64,000 nt of DNA, from the NCBI RefSeq assembly GCF_001642475.1, contig NW_019173945.1:1-64000 (forward strand). The letters are read 5' to 3'. The notes under the pieces were generated by a model. That model searched no databases. It was not told the origin of the DNA and was given only the letters and a program-made list of their open reading frames with translations. This DNA comes from Fonsecaea monophora. Taxonomy: Eukaryota > Ascomycota > Eurotiomycetes > Chaetothyriales > Herpotrichiellaceae. Positions 22,123 to 33,517 of this stretch are shown in pieces (position 1 is the first letter of the stretch; the number at the start of each line of letters is the position of its first letter). The position numbers and the translations under genes were made by a program.

Positions 22123-23833
22123 CTATGCGGGCTTAACCTTAATCCGGACGCCCTTCGAGTCGAGTCGTGGGCTCGGAGCAAAGAAGTCGTGCGCTAATTC
22201 GAGATCACTAATATCGGTCTGGTAAAGCTCAAAGTCAAAGTTTCTGAAGAGCGACGCGATGGTCAAGAAGAGTTCGGCGTGTGCAAGGCTATGACGGACA
22301 CTCAATATGACGGTTGATCAGCATCAACGAGCTCAGCACACTTACTTGATGCCCAGACAGCTTCGTGAACCCTTACCGAAGCTAACATAGTATCTTTCCA
22401 AGCTTTGCCCGTGAGCTGTCTTAGGATTTCCGATCCATCGCTCAGGTTGGAACGTTCTGGGATTCGGAAAGATCTTCTCGTCGTCGCAGACGTCGACATT
22501 GGTCATGCTCACAGGAGTCCTTGGGGGGATGATCCAGCCCTTGTACTCTAGAGGCTTGGACAAGAGCCGGGGCTCTCTCGCCGTCACTCCATATGACATA
22601 CGAACCCCTTCTCGCACACACCCGGAAAGATATGGTAGCTTCTCGAGGTCAGACCAGCTGGGCTTGACGGTGGGGTCCGGCATAGCACCCTCCAACTCGG
22701 CCCGTAGTTTCTGAAAGATTGGTGGATTGTTGATGATATGGAAAGCCGCCGTAGACAGCGCCCAGCCTGTGGTGATGACTCCCGCCGCGACTACGACGGA
22801 AGCCTCGCCCTGTAATCGTAGTGAATTCTTCTCTGACGGTGGTAAGTTACCTTCAACCAACTCCTGAAATACTGTTCGATGAGAAGACTTCTCCAGGACA
22901 TCCTTCATTTTGCCGGCTTTCATCGCGTCGATTTGCTTCCGAAAGTCCTGTATTTGGTCAGCATTACATGGTCGCTCCTCGGGATAGGCACCACTCCTTA
23001 CATTTTGCATCCTGAAGAACAGAGCGTATTCAGGCTGCATTTTCACCGTAATGGATTGGGGAAGGTTGAAAAGAACCATAGGGATCCACGGGAACTGCAG
23101 AGACACGTTGCTGAACTGGTTAGCGGCCATGATCGGATCGTGTAGCGACTTTTCAAACTCCGGTTCGCGGAGAGCGTCGTAGCTGAGGCTGAAGCAGTAT
23201 TCCAGTATGACTTCCTCCGTAAGTGCTGCAAATGCCCGGTTGATAGGCATGACTTTCCCGGTGGCCTGGAACTCGCGGACACGCTCGACCAGGATGTCGA
23301 TTTTACCTTGGATCACATCCTGGAGATCGAGGATGCGTTGTCGCGAGAAGAGCGGGTTGAGAGCACCCCGTCGAATGCGATGAAGTTCGTCCGATGCTGT
23401 CGCAAAAGCTGAGTCGTGATCACCAAATCGGCCAGCCATCCACTCATACTTGTCCACGCGCCCGGCCTTGGTATAGAGCGTCTCGTAAAAGTCCGAGTCC
23501 TGGATATGGAGCTCGTCGGGGACAATGCGTACGATCGGTCCTAAGCGTGACATTTTAGGAACAAGCAAGACTCCCTAGGGCAATCAAATCGAAAGTCATA
23601 GTACCATATTTTTTGTGCATCTCCTGGACCTTGAACGTAAATTGTCCCTTCAGGAAGACATCGTAGTAGGCTTCGTGCCAGTGGCTGATCGCCGCGTACT
23701 TGGGCCCGGGGAATTTCGCGAGCGGGTGGAAGTACAGGCGATAGATTACAAGGGCGACAAGGTAGAGCGCATATGCGCCAGTAGCCGCTAGGAGGGTTTG
23801 GGCCAAGGGACCGGCAGCAATGGCTATGGCCAT
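22123..23833 (-). CDS. Cytochrome P450 (trichodiene-oxygenase-like, CYP58 type)
   Basis: Three exons (23833-23605, 23540-22346, 22288-22123) give 529 residues. A single N-terminal membrane anchor (LLAATGAYALYLVALVIYRL) and the proline hinge HPLAKFPGP place it on the ER. The I-helix reads VVAAGVITTGWAL, the ExxR is EGVR, and the heme loop is FGKGSRSCLGI, with the ligand Cys near residue 471. The last intron (GTAAGT...CATAG) splits the heme exon just after that motif, as in many fungal P450s. The pattern LYFHPLAKFPGPK...HWHEAYYDV is frequent in the TRI4/CYP58-like group of secondary-metabolism oxygenases; the substrate is unknown. It is transcribed away from a LaeA-type methyltransferase gene 805 bp apart. 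Confidence 0.9.
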
Positions 23834-24638
23834 TTCTTGTTTGTTCGTTACAAGGGACGACTACGGTCGAAGGGTTGTCGAGAGGCAGAGCAGAGCTGCG
23901 CAACGAAGCACAATTTATCCATTCATTCACCCATGTGCAGGAGCCCCGTCCATCCTGGTTGCAGTGGTCTCGTAGTATCTATCCTGCAGGGCGCTTGAGC
24001 CGGCATCAACGGGGATTCCCTAGCCACCCGCCAGGCAGTGTGTAGGGGTTGGTATCGCCAATGAGAGGGAATAGAGACAGGTGGAAGGAATATTGGCACA
24101 TGGTTTATGCATGAGCGGATAGGGCCAATAGGCGAGTGGCCATAACGTGCCCTGAAAACCTGATAAGCTGCGGACATGGCAGCTAATACTCGGGACAATC
24201 GGAGTGGTTGACGAGTAGTGAGCAGTGGGCAGTAAAAGTAGACAGTAGTGAGTAGTAAATAGTGAGTAATTATGTAGTGAGTGGTATGTAAGTACGTACC
24301 TAGGTAAGGAGTGGTGAACACTGAGGATTGGGTGGGCGGTGGATGGATAGTGGGTGGCATGACATGCGGCACAGTCGCCCGCCATCTCTACTTGTTCGAC
24401 CTGCACAAGTCCCGCCCAAGTCCCTCACTTCCCCGGCACTTTCTCATAGAGCCTAACCTCAACCAAACTGGCATATCTTGGTGTCTGGTCAAAGTGGTTT
24501 TCCTCGGTGACTTCAGTTACATTTCCCATCTCAGCCCACCCCGATCCCACTCCCCACTCGGAACTTCCTTGGTCTCCAGTGCCAGGAATTTGTCGCACAC
24601 TCGCCTCAACCCCAGAAATTCAAGTTGTGGTAGGCAGC
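23834..24638. promoter_or_regulatory. Shared upstream region of P450 and methyltransferase genes
   Basis: An 805-bp spacer between two divergent start codons. It carries a degenerate repeat and a CT-rich stretch near the methyltransferase. I see no uncontested regulator site. Joint control of both genes is an inference from the arrangement. Confidence 0.45.
24211..24300. repeat. Degenerate GTAGTGAG-type tandem repeat
   Basis: Words such as GAGTAGTGAG, CAGTAGTGAGTAG and TAGTGAGTAAT recur with 8-12 base spacing. The copies are imperfect, so this is a decayed microsatellite in the divergent promoter region. Confidence 0.6.
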
Positions 24639-25771
24639 ATGGCGACCGGGCAAAGCGACCGAGAAGCATCCATCTCTTCAGAGGGAAATCTCTTGGTCGA
24701 TCACGATTATAGAGTACGGAAGGTAAGATCCCTTGCACAAACGTGGCTTGCTAACAGCTGCGCCAGGACGATCAGTCGGATGCGGATTCCGGGTTTGATG
24801 GAGGGCCACAATCGTTACTCAGCGAGAGTGTCCGATCGTCAGTGTACAACTACCGATACGAAAATGGGCGCACGTACCACTCATATCGCGAAGGTGCTTA
24901 CTATCTGCCCAACGACGAAGAGGAGCAAGATCGACTTGATCTGCTCCACCACATCTGCAAAATGCTGCTGGGCGGGGAGCTGTTCACCGCGCCCCTCCCT
25001 AGCGATCCACATCGTATCCTCGACGTCGGCACCGGCACAGGTATATGGGCCGTTGAGATCGCCGACCAGTTCCCCAGCGCCCAGGTGATAGGAACGGATC
25101 TGAGTCCTATACAGCCGCCCTGGGTGCCACCGAATCTACAGTTCTACGTCGACGATGCAGAAGCGGACTGGACGTGGGCGGAGAACGAGAAGTTTGATTT
25201 TATCCACGCCCGCGGTCTGTGCGGTGGCATCGGGGACTGGCCACGGTTCTATGCGCAGGCTTTTAGGAATCTCAAGCCCGGAGGCTGGATTGAGCTGCAA
25301 GAACATGCCGTGAACTTCTTCAGCGATGATGGCGGCTTGGAGCGTGCAACCGCGTGCGTCTCGGCCATCGCACAACTACAACAGGCCAGCGACAGGGTCG
25401 GGAAGCCACTGAATGTGGCTCACCTCCACAAACGCTGGATGCTTCAAGCCGGGTTCCAGGATGTGGAGGAAGTCGTGAAGAAGGTGAGTGCAACGACCCC
25501 AGCCACGTAAGTAGTCGCCGTTTCTGAGTCACTACAGGTTCCCATAGGGCCCTGGGCGAAGGATCGAAAGTTGAAAGAGATCGGAGTCCTCTATCGAATA
25601 CAGATGCTCCAATCAGTGCCCTCGTTCATGCTGGCCTATTACAAGCGGGTCTTGCACCACAGCGACGAAGTCACCGAGACTGCCATGGCCGAGGTGAAGG
25701 AGGAGTTTGTAGACCGCAGACTCCATCTTTACCAGCGATGGTACTTTGTCAAGGGCCGGAAGCCGGGATAA
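24639..25771 (+). CDS. LaeA-like SAM-dependent methyltransferase
   Basis: Three exons (24639-24722, 24767-25483, 25538-25771) give 344 residues. The core reads YRYENGRTYHSYREGAYYLP, the standard head of the fungal TAM/LaeA-like family. The SAM loop RILDVGTGTGIWAVEIADQF (about 110-130) follows, then VIGTDLSPIQPPWVPPNLQF, FDFIHARGLCGGIGDW and LKPGGWIELQE. Members are methyltransferases tied to secondary metabolism or of unknown substrate. LaeA itself is a nuclear regulator, but most paralogs are not, so no regulatory role should be assumed. Both introns are 44-54 bp with GTAAGA/GTGAGT donors. The divergent partner is a P450, which fits a small metabolite locus. Confidence 0.88.
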
Positions 25772-27857
25772 CCAACTATATCACATCCATGTCTGGCCGT
25801 TGAATCGAGTGGGTAAACAACATGTATGAATATTCCTCCATGTTACCATAGATGGGCGGATATTTCGATATTTTAGCGACAGTATTGCTCTTGTTTCACC
25901 TCTGTCCCTCTTCTTCTTCTTCCAGCTGCACCCTTCTTGTCCTCACACTTTCACGCGGAAACTAGGCTACCGAACCAGAGGGCGAGGTTCGTATTCACAT
26001 TTCAGCTGCACATCGACCAAGAGATCTAACCCTGCCTTTTGCCTCCCGTGTTCACTCGAGTTAGGAAGATGTCCACTCTCGTCCATCGCCATAACGGGAC
26101 TTTTGTGCAACTTAAGAATCTAAGGATTTAATTGCACTTTCCCAACCTGGTCTTGGTTTTAGGATGAGAGTTCCAGCGGTGAAACAAGCCGAGGTGTTCA
26201 ACATCTAACTTTTGTGCTCAGTGCCGCCGCAGTACGGGTCCGCGACAAGGTCTTGGAAATCGGCGTCACATGGCCGGCTTCGATCGAGGGTCTGGATTTG
26301 TCTCGTGTTGAGGAGCTAGAAGCTTGTTCACCGAAGACACGAACTCACCATGATAACTCACGAATAGTATCTACCGACGGATTGGCGAGATGTGTTCAAA
26401 TACGATATGGATGTCCTAGGGATCCGCGCATCACGAATACCTGTCCAGGCAGAATCCATCCTCGACTTCCGTGTTCGAAGTTACGAGGTTCTAAGTCTGA
26501 GAATTGTCTTCTACGTCAGTGAGACCCGTACTGTCCAAGGTCGGTACGCAGATAGCAATGCATGCTATTCGGACGACAACCTACTACGGATCTCACCTTT
26601 GCACACGAGACAGGACCTTGCCAGCTTGTGGAAAGGTTAAGCATTTTACCCTGTTGTACAGCCGGGCTCGCGACGTTACATCTACCTATCGCAACATCAA
26701 GTCCAGCTGGAGCAAACCAGGTCTGTCTCCCTTTAACCCCGACATAGTGCTTCGAGACACACAGAAGGCGCCATCCGAATTAAATTCGAGGCCCGTTATC
26801 ACATGAGCACAGCCTCAAGCGTGACTTTGAATTTTACTCTGCTCTACTCATGTTGCTGGACTATATTCCGGACGAGGGAAGTATTACTGCGCTCTCCAGA
26901 GCCCTTCCGCCGACCATGGGCTATTCCTTCGGCTTACGAGCCTGCCGCCAGTGAAGCCTAGAATACATGCTTTCCATAAAGTATTTGGCTGTTGAAACGG
27001 TTAGGTCAGAAGAGAATGATACAAACACTATGTAGATCGAACAGGCTCCTCCTCTTTGCACTCTCGTACGAGTTCTACAAAAATGTGCCTCATAAATACT
27101 TATGTAAGTCTTTTGGAGGATTTACCGGCCTGAAAGCAGCCCAGATACGCTGCACTATCTCATTGTTGAACAAAAGACGAGGTGAGATTCCTGGAATATT
27201 CAACCCAGAAATTCGAAACGAACCTCAAATCATACCAAATTCTGGGGAAGCCTTTAGCAAGCTAAGCGTGATCACCTTATGTATGGATTGACGCGTGTTT
27301 ACATAGACAAACAGAGCACCGCTGGAGTCAGCGAAGCGATCACTTCCATACATCGATGATATTAAGGTGCAGAATACTGTTATGTTTATCTCCACGACGT
27401 CAACAAAGATACGGACCGCCGCCAATGTCTATGCCAATACCGCCATCCAGTGGGCGGAGTTTGTCGCATACTTGATATAATGCGACCACGCCGTTGAATA
27501 TCAATTTTAGCTGGGTATGTCGACTGGATGAACAAAGGGCCGGGATTGGGATTTTGGGACGTGTTGGAGTTTAGTCTGACGGGTGGGTGACGGGTAAAAA
27601 CCAAACTTAATGATACACGAAGCATTCATTGCGAGGAGCTGTGTATTTACGGATATTGAGCTCAGTACACCGAGGGTGTGCTTTACAAAGGTGACCTGTA
27701 TTAATGCACGCATTATGTCCTGTCATTATCATATCTTTGTCCAACGCGTTTCCGTCTTCTCCAGAGTGCACTCTCTAATATCCTCACCGCTGCCGATACA
27801 AGTCTTTATATCCTCCCCCAACCTCGGTTTCAGATGCCTCAAAACTAGGTTAGTTTA
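25772..27857. other. Gene-poor stretch with transposase remnant
   Basis: No intact gene. Apart from the transposase piece near 26.6-26.8 kb, the frames are short and interrupted. A frame at 26392-26640 (plus) is protein-like but unrecognised and may belong to the same decayed element. Confidence 0.5.
26606..26806 (+). pseudogene. Remnant of pogo/Fot1-type DDE transposase
   Basis: The frame ending at 26806 reads CGKVKHFTLLYSRARDVTST, then YRNIKSSWSKPGLSPFNPDIVLRD. The motif NIKSxWxKxGLxPFNPDxVL is the hallmark of the C-terminal end of Tc1/mariner-pogo (Fot1-like) transposases of fungi. The DDE catalytic region is not readable upstream; frames there are broken. No terminal repeats were found. 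It is therefore an old, truncated element copy. Confidence 0.65.
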
Positions 27858-29563
27858 TCAAAGCAACTTCCAAAGGGATTTGAACCATCCTTTGGCAGTA
27901 TGGTCCTGAGGCATCTGCCGTTCAAGGCATCGTGGAGATGTCCATGCCACGTTCTGGTCTTGGAGTCCTGCTAAGTCTCGAGGTACTGCATCTTTGATTC
28001 CGTTGCGTATACGACTCAGCTCACGATTTTCAGTGATTCTACTATCCTCTGAGTCGAGCCATGTTCGCAGCAACCTGAGCTCTCCTTCTGTGCATGTGTC
28101 TTCTGCCATGGTATAGCGGGCTCTGGGTTCGCCACACGACTCGATTGTCCATCGAATCATATGGTCAACTTGCTCACATTTGCACACGGTGAGACAGAGA
28201 GGGACGTTGACCACGTTCTTGGCGAGCAGCATTCGCACTGAGAAGTGCAACACCTCGTTTGAAGTAATAGTGTTGGCTTGAACTGCCGGTGTTTGAATGC
28301 CTTCGCCGTCCCAGAAGTCACGTCGTGGCTCTCGCACATGGCGTCCGCCCGCCCAGTGTATGTTAGCCATGGAATCTTCAAGGGTAGCTATCCATATCGT
28401 CAGTGGCAGTTTGCAAAAATTCTCTACCCTCGTATTACCTTCTGGACGCTGCATATCAAGATTGACGCCCCATGTCCATGGGAGTCTGGGTCTGGATCGC
28501 GATGTCACAGGATTCAAATTCTCGAACGCGTTAGGTTGTCCTTCTCTCGCGTTCCCGGGTGAGATCCACAGACCGCTGACGTCGAAATTGAGGAAGTCTT
28601 TCAATTGATCCATCATCCAGACAAGAGCGAAATGAGCTAAGGCTCCATCTCTTCTTCCACCGCCGACATCACCATGATAACCAAGGAACCAGCATTGTTT
28701 AAGAGTCTGATTTGCGTGAGCGGACCGCCAAAGAATAGGCCGAAAGTGACGGCGATACTCGTGAAGGGCAATTGCCTGAAATGCGTAGTCGATTTTTGGG
28801 CACAGCTCTGAATTGACAAATTTCAAATGCTGCGGTGGAGGTTGAGAAAATATAGCCAGCCTAGGTATCCCAATGGATGCAACAGTATCCCAAACTGCGC
28901 ATGCCCGGATATGGATATCGTTGCGCAGTAGATTTTTGCTAATAAAATTGTTCTTGTATTGCGCAAAAGTTGATCCAGGTGTCAGCGGTCGGGTCTCTGT
29001 CGCCCATCTTGTAAAGAGGTTAGGCAGGCTCAACAAGCCAGCTTTCTTGAGTAACCCGATATCATTTATCAGTTGAGCTATACAGCGGACTGTAAAAGCG
29101 CCACGTGAGTAACCGAAAAGGTAGATCTCATCATCAGGGTGAGAATAGTTGTGACATATAAAGCTGTACGCTTCGCGGATGGCTTCGTTGATCCCTCCGC
29201 GGGGTCAGCATTCCATGATACAATTCAGAGACGAGACGATAGCAGACCTTCTCCCGTGGCTTCAACGAACTTCTTGTTCCAGAACTGCCGTTTCTCCGGG
29301 TCGGTTCCAAGGCCTGGCTGATAGTACACGACCTGAGGTACCCCATGTAGGTCGACTGGTGTGATACACCGCGAGATGCGAGAGACATTGCTCAATGGAC
29401 CCTCGAGGATTTCATTCTTTCCAGTACCGTCACAGCAAACAATGATCTTTTTCTTCTGACCGTTAGGTAAAGCATTTTGCCCGACTCCCGGCTGGTTGTT
29501 AGTTGAAGGTATCGGAGCGGGTGGTGAATCACCGGACTCAATGCGCTCGCTGGCGGCCGCCAT
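27858..29563 (-). CDS. DUF2235 domain hydrolase (Tle1-like)
   Basis: Two exons (29563-29248 and 29194-27858), joined across a 53-bp intron with donor GTCTGC and a CTGAC branch site, give about 550 residues. The start has KKKIIVCCDGTGKNE, the Asp-Gly-Thr opening of DUF2235. SNVSRISRCI and VVYYQPGLGTDPEKR follow, then YLFGYSRGAFTVRCIAQLI (nucleophile Ser in GYSRGA, about residue 131) and CAVWDTVASIG. GDVGGGRRDGALAHFALVWM matches the later histidine/aspartate region. The domain has the alpha/beta hydrolase fold and is related to bacterial Tle1 phospholipases. Fungal copies are abundant and uncharacterised, so the lipid substrate is inferred only. Start taken at ATG 29563. Confidence 0.85.
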
Positions 29564-30102
29564 GGCTGATAGGGTGTCTTGTTCTGGTGTGCAATTTCAT
29601 TGATCCTCCCCCAACGCTGTGTCTTCAAAATAGGAATTCACAAAGACGGGGCGAGAAAACGGTGCGGGACGCAATGCGCGAGTCTCCGCGTTTATTGCCT
29701 CGCCGGGAGCGGGGCATTCGGTTTGAGGTGCACAAAGGAAGGTGGTCTTGAGGGGGGTGTACGTGTACCAATTATATCGAATCTCTAAGCGCTAATGCGC
29801 GTCTTCTCTGCAAATTCATGATCTCCAGGCATGAGATCTTGCGGCCGTGTGTGGCCAGGGAGGTCGGTACACATGTAGCTACGAATGCAAAAGTACCCCT
29901 CCACGGAACATCTTGGAGTGTTCGATTTCGCAAGGCTGGCGCGCTCCTGTATTGCCAAGCCGGGGCCAAGGCGTCAAATTTATCCTGACCGTTCCTTCCA
30001 CCTTCTTGTTCTCGTCCGGATAGTGCTGCATAGGTTCTCTCCGTACAGCAAGGACTTCTAAGAAAGATATAAACCAAGCACATCCACTCGGCAATCTTGA
30101 CC
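29564..30102. other. Divergent intergenic
   Basis: Lies between the start of the DUF2235 gene and the start of the decayed beta-helix gene. A TATAAA at 30068-30073 precedes the latter by 30 bp. Nothing else is seen. Confidence 0.5.
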
Positions 30103-31184
30103 ATGGCAATCATAGTTCCGCACTGGAGTAGCAACAAGGCCATGTCCCCGTTCGTTTGGGCGTGCGCCTGGCTTGAATGCCCGGGCGTCGCGAGTGACTG
30201 GTACGGCGGCGCGATTCATGTCAATGCAGGGGAATCCACCCAAGCCGCCATCAACGCCGCTCATCCTGGACAGTTGATTCTCGTCGCTGCGGGAACGTAC
30301 CCGAAATAGCTGACAGTCACCACCGACGGCCTCCAGCTGATGGGCAAGGGAGCCATCCTGGTACCTCCCGGCTCTTATGTGCACAACACCTGTTCAGGCC
30401 TGGCCGGTCCCGATACAGAAGCTGGTATCTGTGTGCCGGGCAGAATGTCCAGCTTGCTGAGTTTGTCGTGGAGCACAGGAGGGTCATCTCGGTCGGCCGT
30501 CCCGTTCAGGACGTGGTTGTGACGGGGTTCGAAGTCCGCGGGTTCTCTGGGCTGAATATCGCCGTGGTGGGTGGCCAGGACGTCCATGTGAAGGGGAATA
30601 CACTCTACGACGGCGCGCAGTATGGGTGCTTGACGGTGGGTTCAACGAGTAGCCATATTGAGAGCAACACCGTGGCGTCATCCTGCGCTATGGGTGATGA
30701 CCTGCTCTTCATCGCCATCTGCATGCACGACCCGTCCGACCTGCACGTCACCAAGAACCACGTCGCCGACTACTCTGTCGGACTGTGCGTGCAGACCGAC
30801 GGCGCCGACGTGTCGAGCAACGACGTCACGAACGCGTGATTTGTGGACCCGGGCGTCACGGGCGCACGCGTTGTCGGCAACCGCGTCAGCGACGGCAACC
30901 CGCTCTGCGCGAGCGTGCCGGGTGGTGCGCTGGTCGGCATCGCCCTCCTCGGCGCTTTTGACCAGGTCCATGCAAACCTCGTCGAGGGCCTTACGACCGG
31001 CGGAACCAACGGCAGCGCCGTGGGCATCGCCATCCTGAACGACCCCGTGACAGGGCTCGAGTCGGCAAACAACACCGTGACAGGCAACGTCCTTCGTGGG
31101 AATGATGTCGACATCTTCGTCGACACCCCAGGTCAAGGTGTCGAGGGGAATCAGTGCTCGACACCGGCTGAACTGTGCAGTTAG
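30103..31184 (+). pseudogene. Decayed right-handed beta-helix protein
   Basis: The translation resembles secreted parallel beta-helix proteins (pectate-lyase-like): YGGAIHVNAGESTQAAINAA and GQLILVAAGTYP at the start. Ladder repeats follow, such as VVVTGFEVRGFSGLNIAVVG, VHVKGNTLYDGAQYG, VSSNDVTN and VVGNRVSDGN. Three lesions break it: TAG at 30307 (one C-to-T from CAG), a single-base loss near 30440 that shifts the frame from ICVPG to QNVQLAEFVVEH, and TGA at 30837 between DVTNA and FVDPG. The repeats continue on both sides of each lesion, so introns are not the explanation. A short hydrophobic start (MSPFVWACAWLE) may be a damaged signal peptide. The remaining code is otherwise well preserved, so loss is probably recent. 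Confidence 0.75.
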
Positions 31185-31493
31185 CACCCACAAGGAAGAA
31201 CAGAGCAAAACGGGAGGTGACTTGTCGAGAAATGCTGGGAGGAAACAAGAAGATGAATTTGTTCAATCCAGGAAATAGGCCATTTTCAATACTCCGCGAT
31301 ATAGCTATCTATATCTCAATAGGTAGTGCATATGGGTCCATTTTTTTTAATCCTCCGCCTCTGTCTCCAACCTTGACTTGCCTTACCTTGTGACGGGGTC
31401 GCACCGGCTCCCAGTCAACCCTGACCTTCCTCACCTGACGTAGAGATTCACCCGAAGTTGGAAGGAATAAAATCCCGAGAAGCAAGAACCAAA
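31185..31493. other. Convergent intergenic
   Basis: About 300 bp between the beta-helix pseudogene and the stop of the FAD monooxygenase gene. Nothing coding; a short T run is at 31341. Confidence 0.4.
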
Positions 31494-33010
31494 TCACTTC
31501 GCCTGTGAAGTCGGCTTGATCCCCAACCTCATGATGGGACTGTTGTGGAAGTTTGCGTGGTCGTGGAACGCGTCCGTCTGGGTCTTGGAGACGTCGACCT
31601 CGGTCCTGCCCCGGCTGATGACGTCGGCGTCGTACTCGTCGACGGCCTCGGCGAGCGTGGCCGCGCCGTTCTTGACCTTGATCATGGCCGCGACGAACTT
31701 TTGGCTGTCGCAGATGGCGTTGTTGGCGCCTTGGCCGCGGTCTGGCCGTTTGCTTTATGGTTAGCCACATACGAAATGAATGGATATTCTTGGACGCAAT
31801 GGGAGATGGCATGATATCGAAGGATGAGTAAGCAAGCAAGGGGATTATAAGATCGCTTACGAAACGTCATGCTATGAGCCGCGTCGCCTGCAAGGGTGAC
31901 TCTTCCTCCACGGTTGTCCCAGCCTGAGTCGGGAGGGCCCCAGATCCTCAAGGGGACCACCTTAGCCTGAGTACCATTGGGGATCCATTCCACAGCCGAC
32001 TTGAACGGGTCGGCCCAGTCGTCCATACGCTTCTTTAGCTCGTCGACCATGTTTATGTCGGTGGATGCGTCCGGCGCGCTCTTGTTCTCCTTGGCCCACG
32101 TCGCGAGGATGTAGAAGACCCAGGTCTCGGGCCTCTCTAAGTCCGGCTTGTCGAGCACAAAGATGCCAATGTACATGGACTTTGGATGCACGGCGACATC
32201 CACGATGGGGTGCATCATTTTGTCCATCTTGACGGCCTGTTCCGCCGTGTAGCGAAACGGGAAGTTGAGGAACGTGTAGGGCAAGACCACCGAGGTCCCC
32301 TTGTCGCCCAGCATCCAGCGTCGAACCCATGAGCCGCCCCCATCACAGCCGACCAGGACAGAGCCCGATTCTGAGGTCCCGTCGTGGAAATGGGCGATGA
32401 CTCCGTTGTCGCTTAGCTCGATGTCTGTGAGGGTTTTACCGAACTAGGAAACAGGTGAGTACGCTGACGTGGGCTACCGAGACGGATGCGGTCAACGGTA
32501 TACCTTGACATTCACCCCTTTTGACCAAATAGTCCTTGTCTTTTGGATGTTCAACCTTCGTACCCCCGGGAATGGAGGTTGCACTATGGTAGCGCCCGTC
32601 TGTCCATCCCGTATGATGACACTTTCAAAGCCGGCAGCTTTAGTGTCGAGACCGGGATCTGGCTGGCATTCCGATAGACGATTGTAGAGTTCGTCTGGGA
32701 GAAGCTGTGCGAGTAGAGGATGGCTCCACGCGATGGTCACCCCCCAGTTTCGATCGCGTGGTTCGCTCTCCTTGTCCACAACAACGTAGTCGATCCCGTT
32801 CTGCCATTCCCGACTCAGTCTTGTCCCAATAAAGGCAATTTACTCCATTGCATCGCGCACGTACCTTTTCAAGGCCTTGAGCAAGGGCCAAGCCTGACAG
32901 GCCTGTATTTCTCCTTTTCGTTAGAGGCTCGCGCTTACAGATATTCCCTTGCAAGAAGATGCATAAAACGTACCGGCACCCACTATGATGACTTTCAGTG
33001 GTGGACTCAT
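31494..33010 (-). CDS. FAD-dependent aromatic-type monooxygenase
   Basis: Five exons (33010-32974, 32902-32865, 32800-32504, 32443-31861, 31741-31494) give about 400 residues. It begins MSPPLKVIIVGAGLSGLALA, the dinucleotide-binding GxGxxG of class A flavoprotein hydroxylases, with VGCDGGGSWVRR (the DG motif) in the middle and VTLAGDAAHSMTFHRGQGAN, the second FAD motif, at about 308-325. The two first exons are only 37 and 38 bp, and both are needed to build the FAD motif. The family hydroxylates aromatic or polyketide substrates with NAD(P)H and O2. It is divergent (508 bp) from an ABM-domain gene, which often assists in aromatic or polyketide oxidation. The exact substrate cannot be told. 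Confidence 0.88.
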
Positions 33011-33517
33011 TTTGGCTGGCGTAGAGCAAGTGCGAGAGTTTGATAGTTACTCGGTAAGGAGGGGGAGTCCGCGGGGAGGTAAAGAGAGGCCAACTGCGGA
33101 ATGGGTGCGCAGTTCTGACTGGTTGCTTGTCGCTGAATCGACCTTCTCTTCTGCTTCCAATGGGATTTGGGGCGCACAGTATTGTTTTTAAACGTCACTC
33201 AATTCACCTTCATCTCTGCCTCGAAAATATCCTAGCAAAGAGCTATCTCGGTGGATAATGTCAGCCGCAGCGGTCTCCGTAAAAGCGACGCTGGCCAGAA
33301 TCCACGCGACCCATCGAACTCAAAATTGACCCTGGAGGCCCCAAACTACCGCAACAGGTCAAGCTGCTCTCAAGCTTCAGCCTCAGCCGTTCCATGGTGC
33401 GGTTGGTAGATCTGCCGCCTGAAAGTGTTATGTGCTGGTCATCATTCCTACAGACACAACTGACCCCTCATCAGATATTTTCTGACGCCTCCCATTTCCT
33501 CTACTAGGCCTTCAAAG
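33011..33517. promoter_or_regulatory. Shared upstream region of FAD monooxygenase and ABM genes
   Basis: A 507-bp divergent spacer. A pyrimidine-rich stretch (CCTCCCATTTCCTCTAC) lies just before the ABM start. No clear regulator site. Confidence 0.4.

Noticed and set aside
30300..30840. Introns to explain the stops in the beta-helix gene
   Set aside because: The ladder repeats continue right up to both sides of each stop, and no GT/AG pair removes them without deleting repeat sequence.
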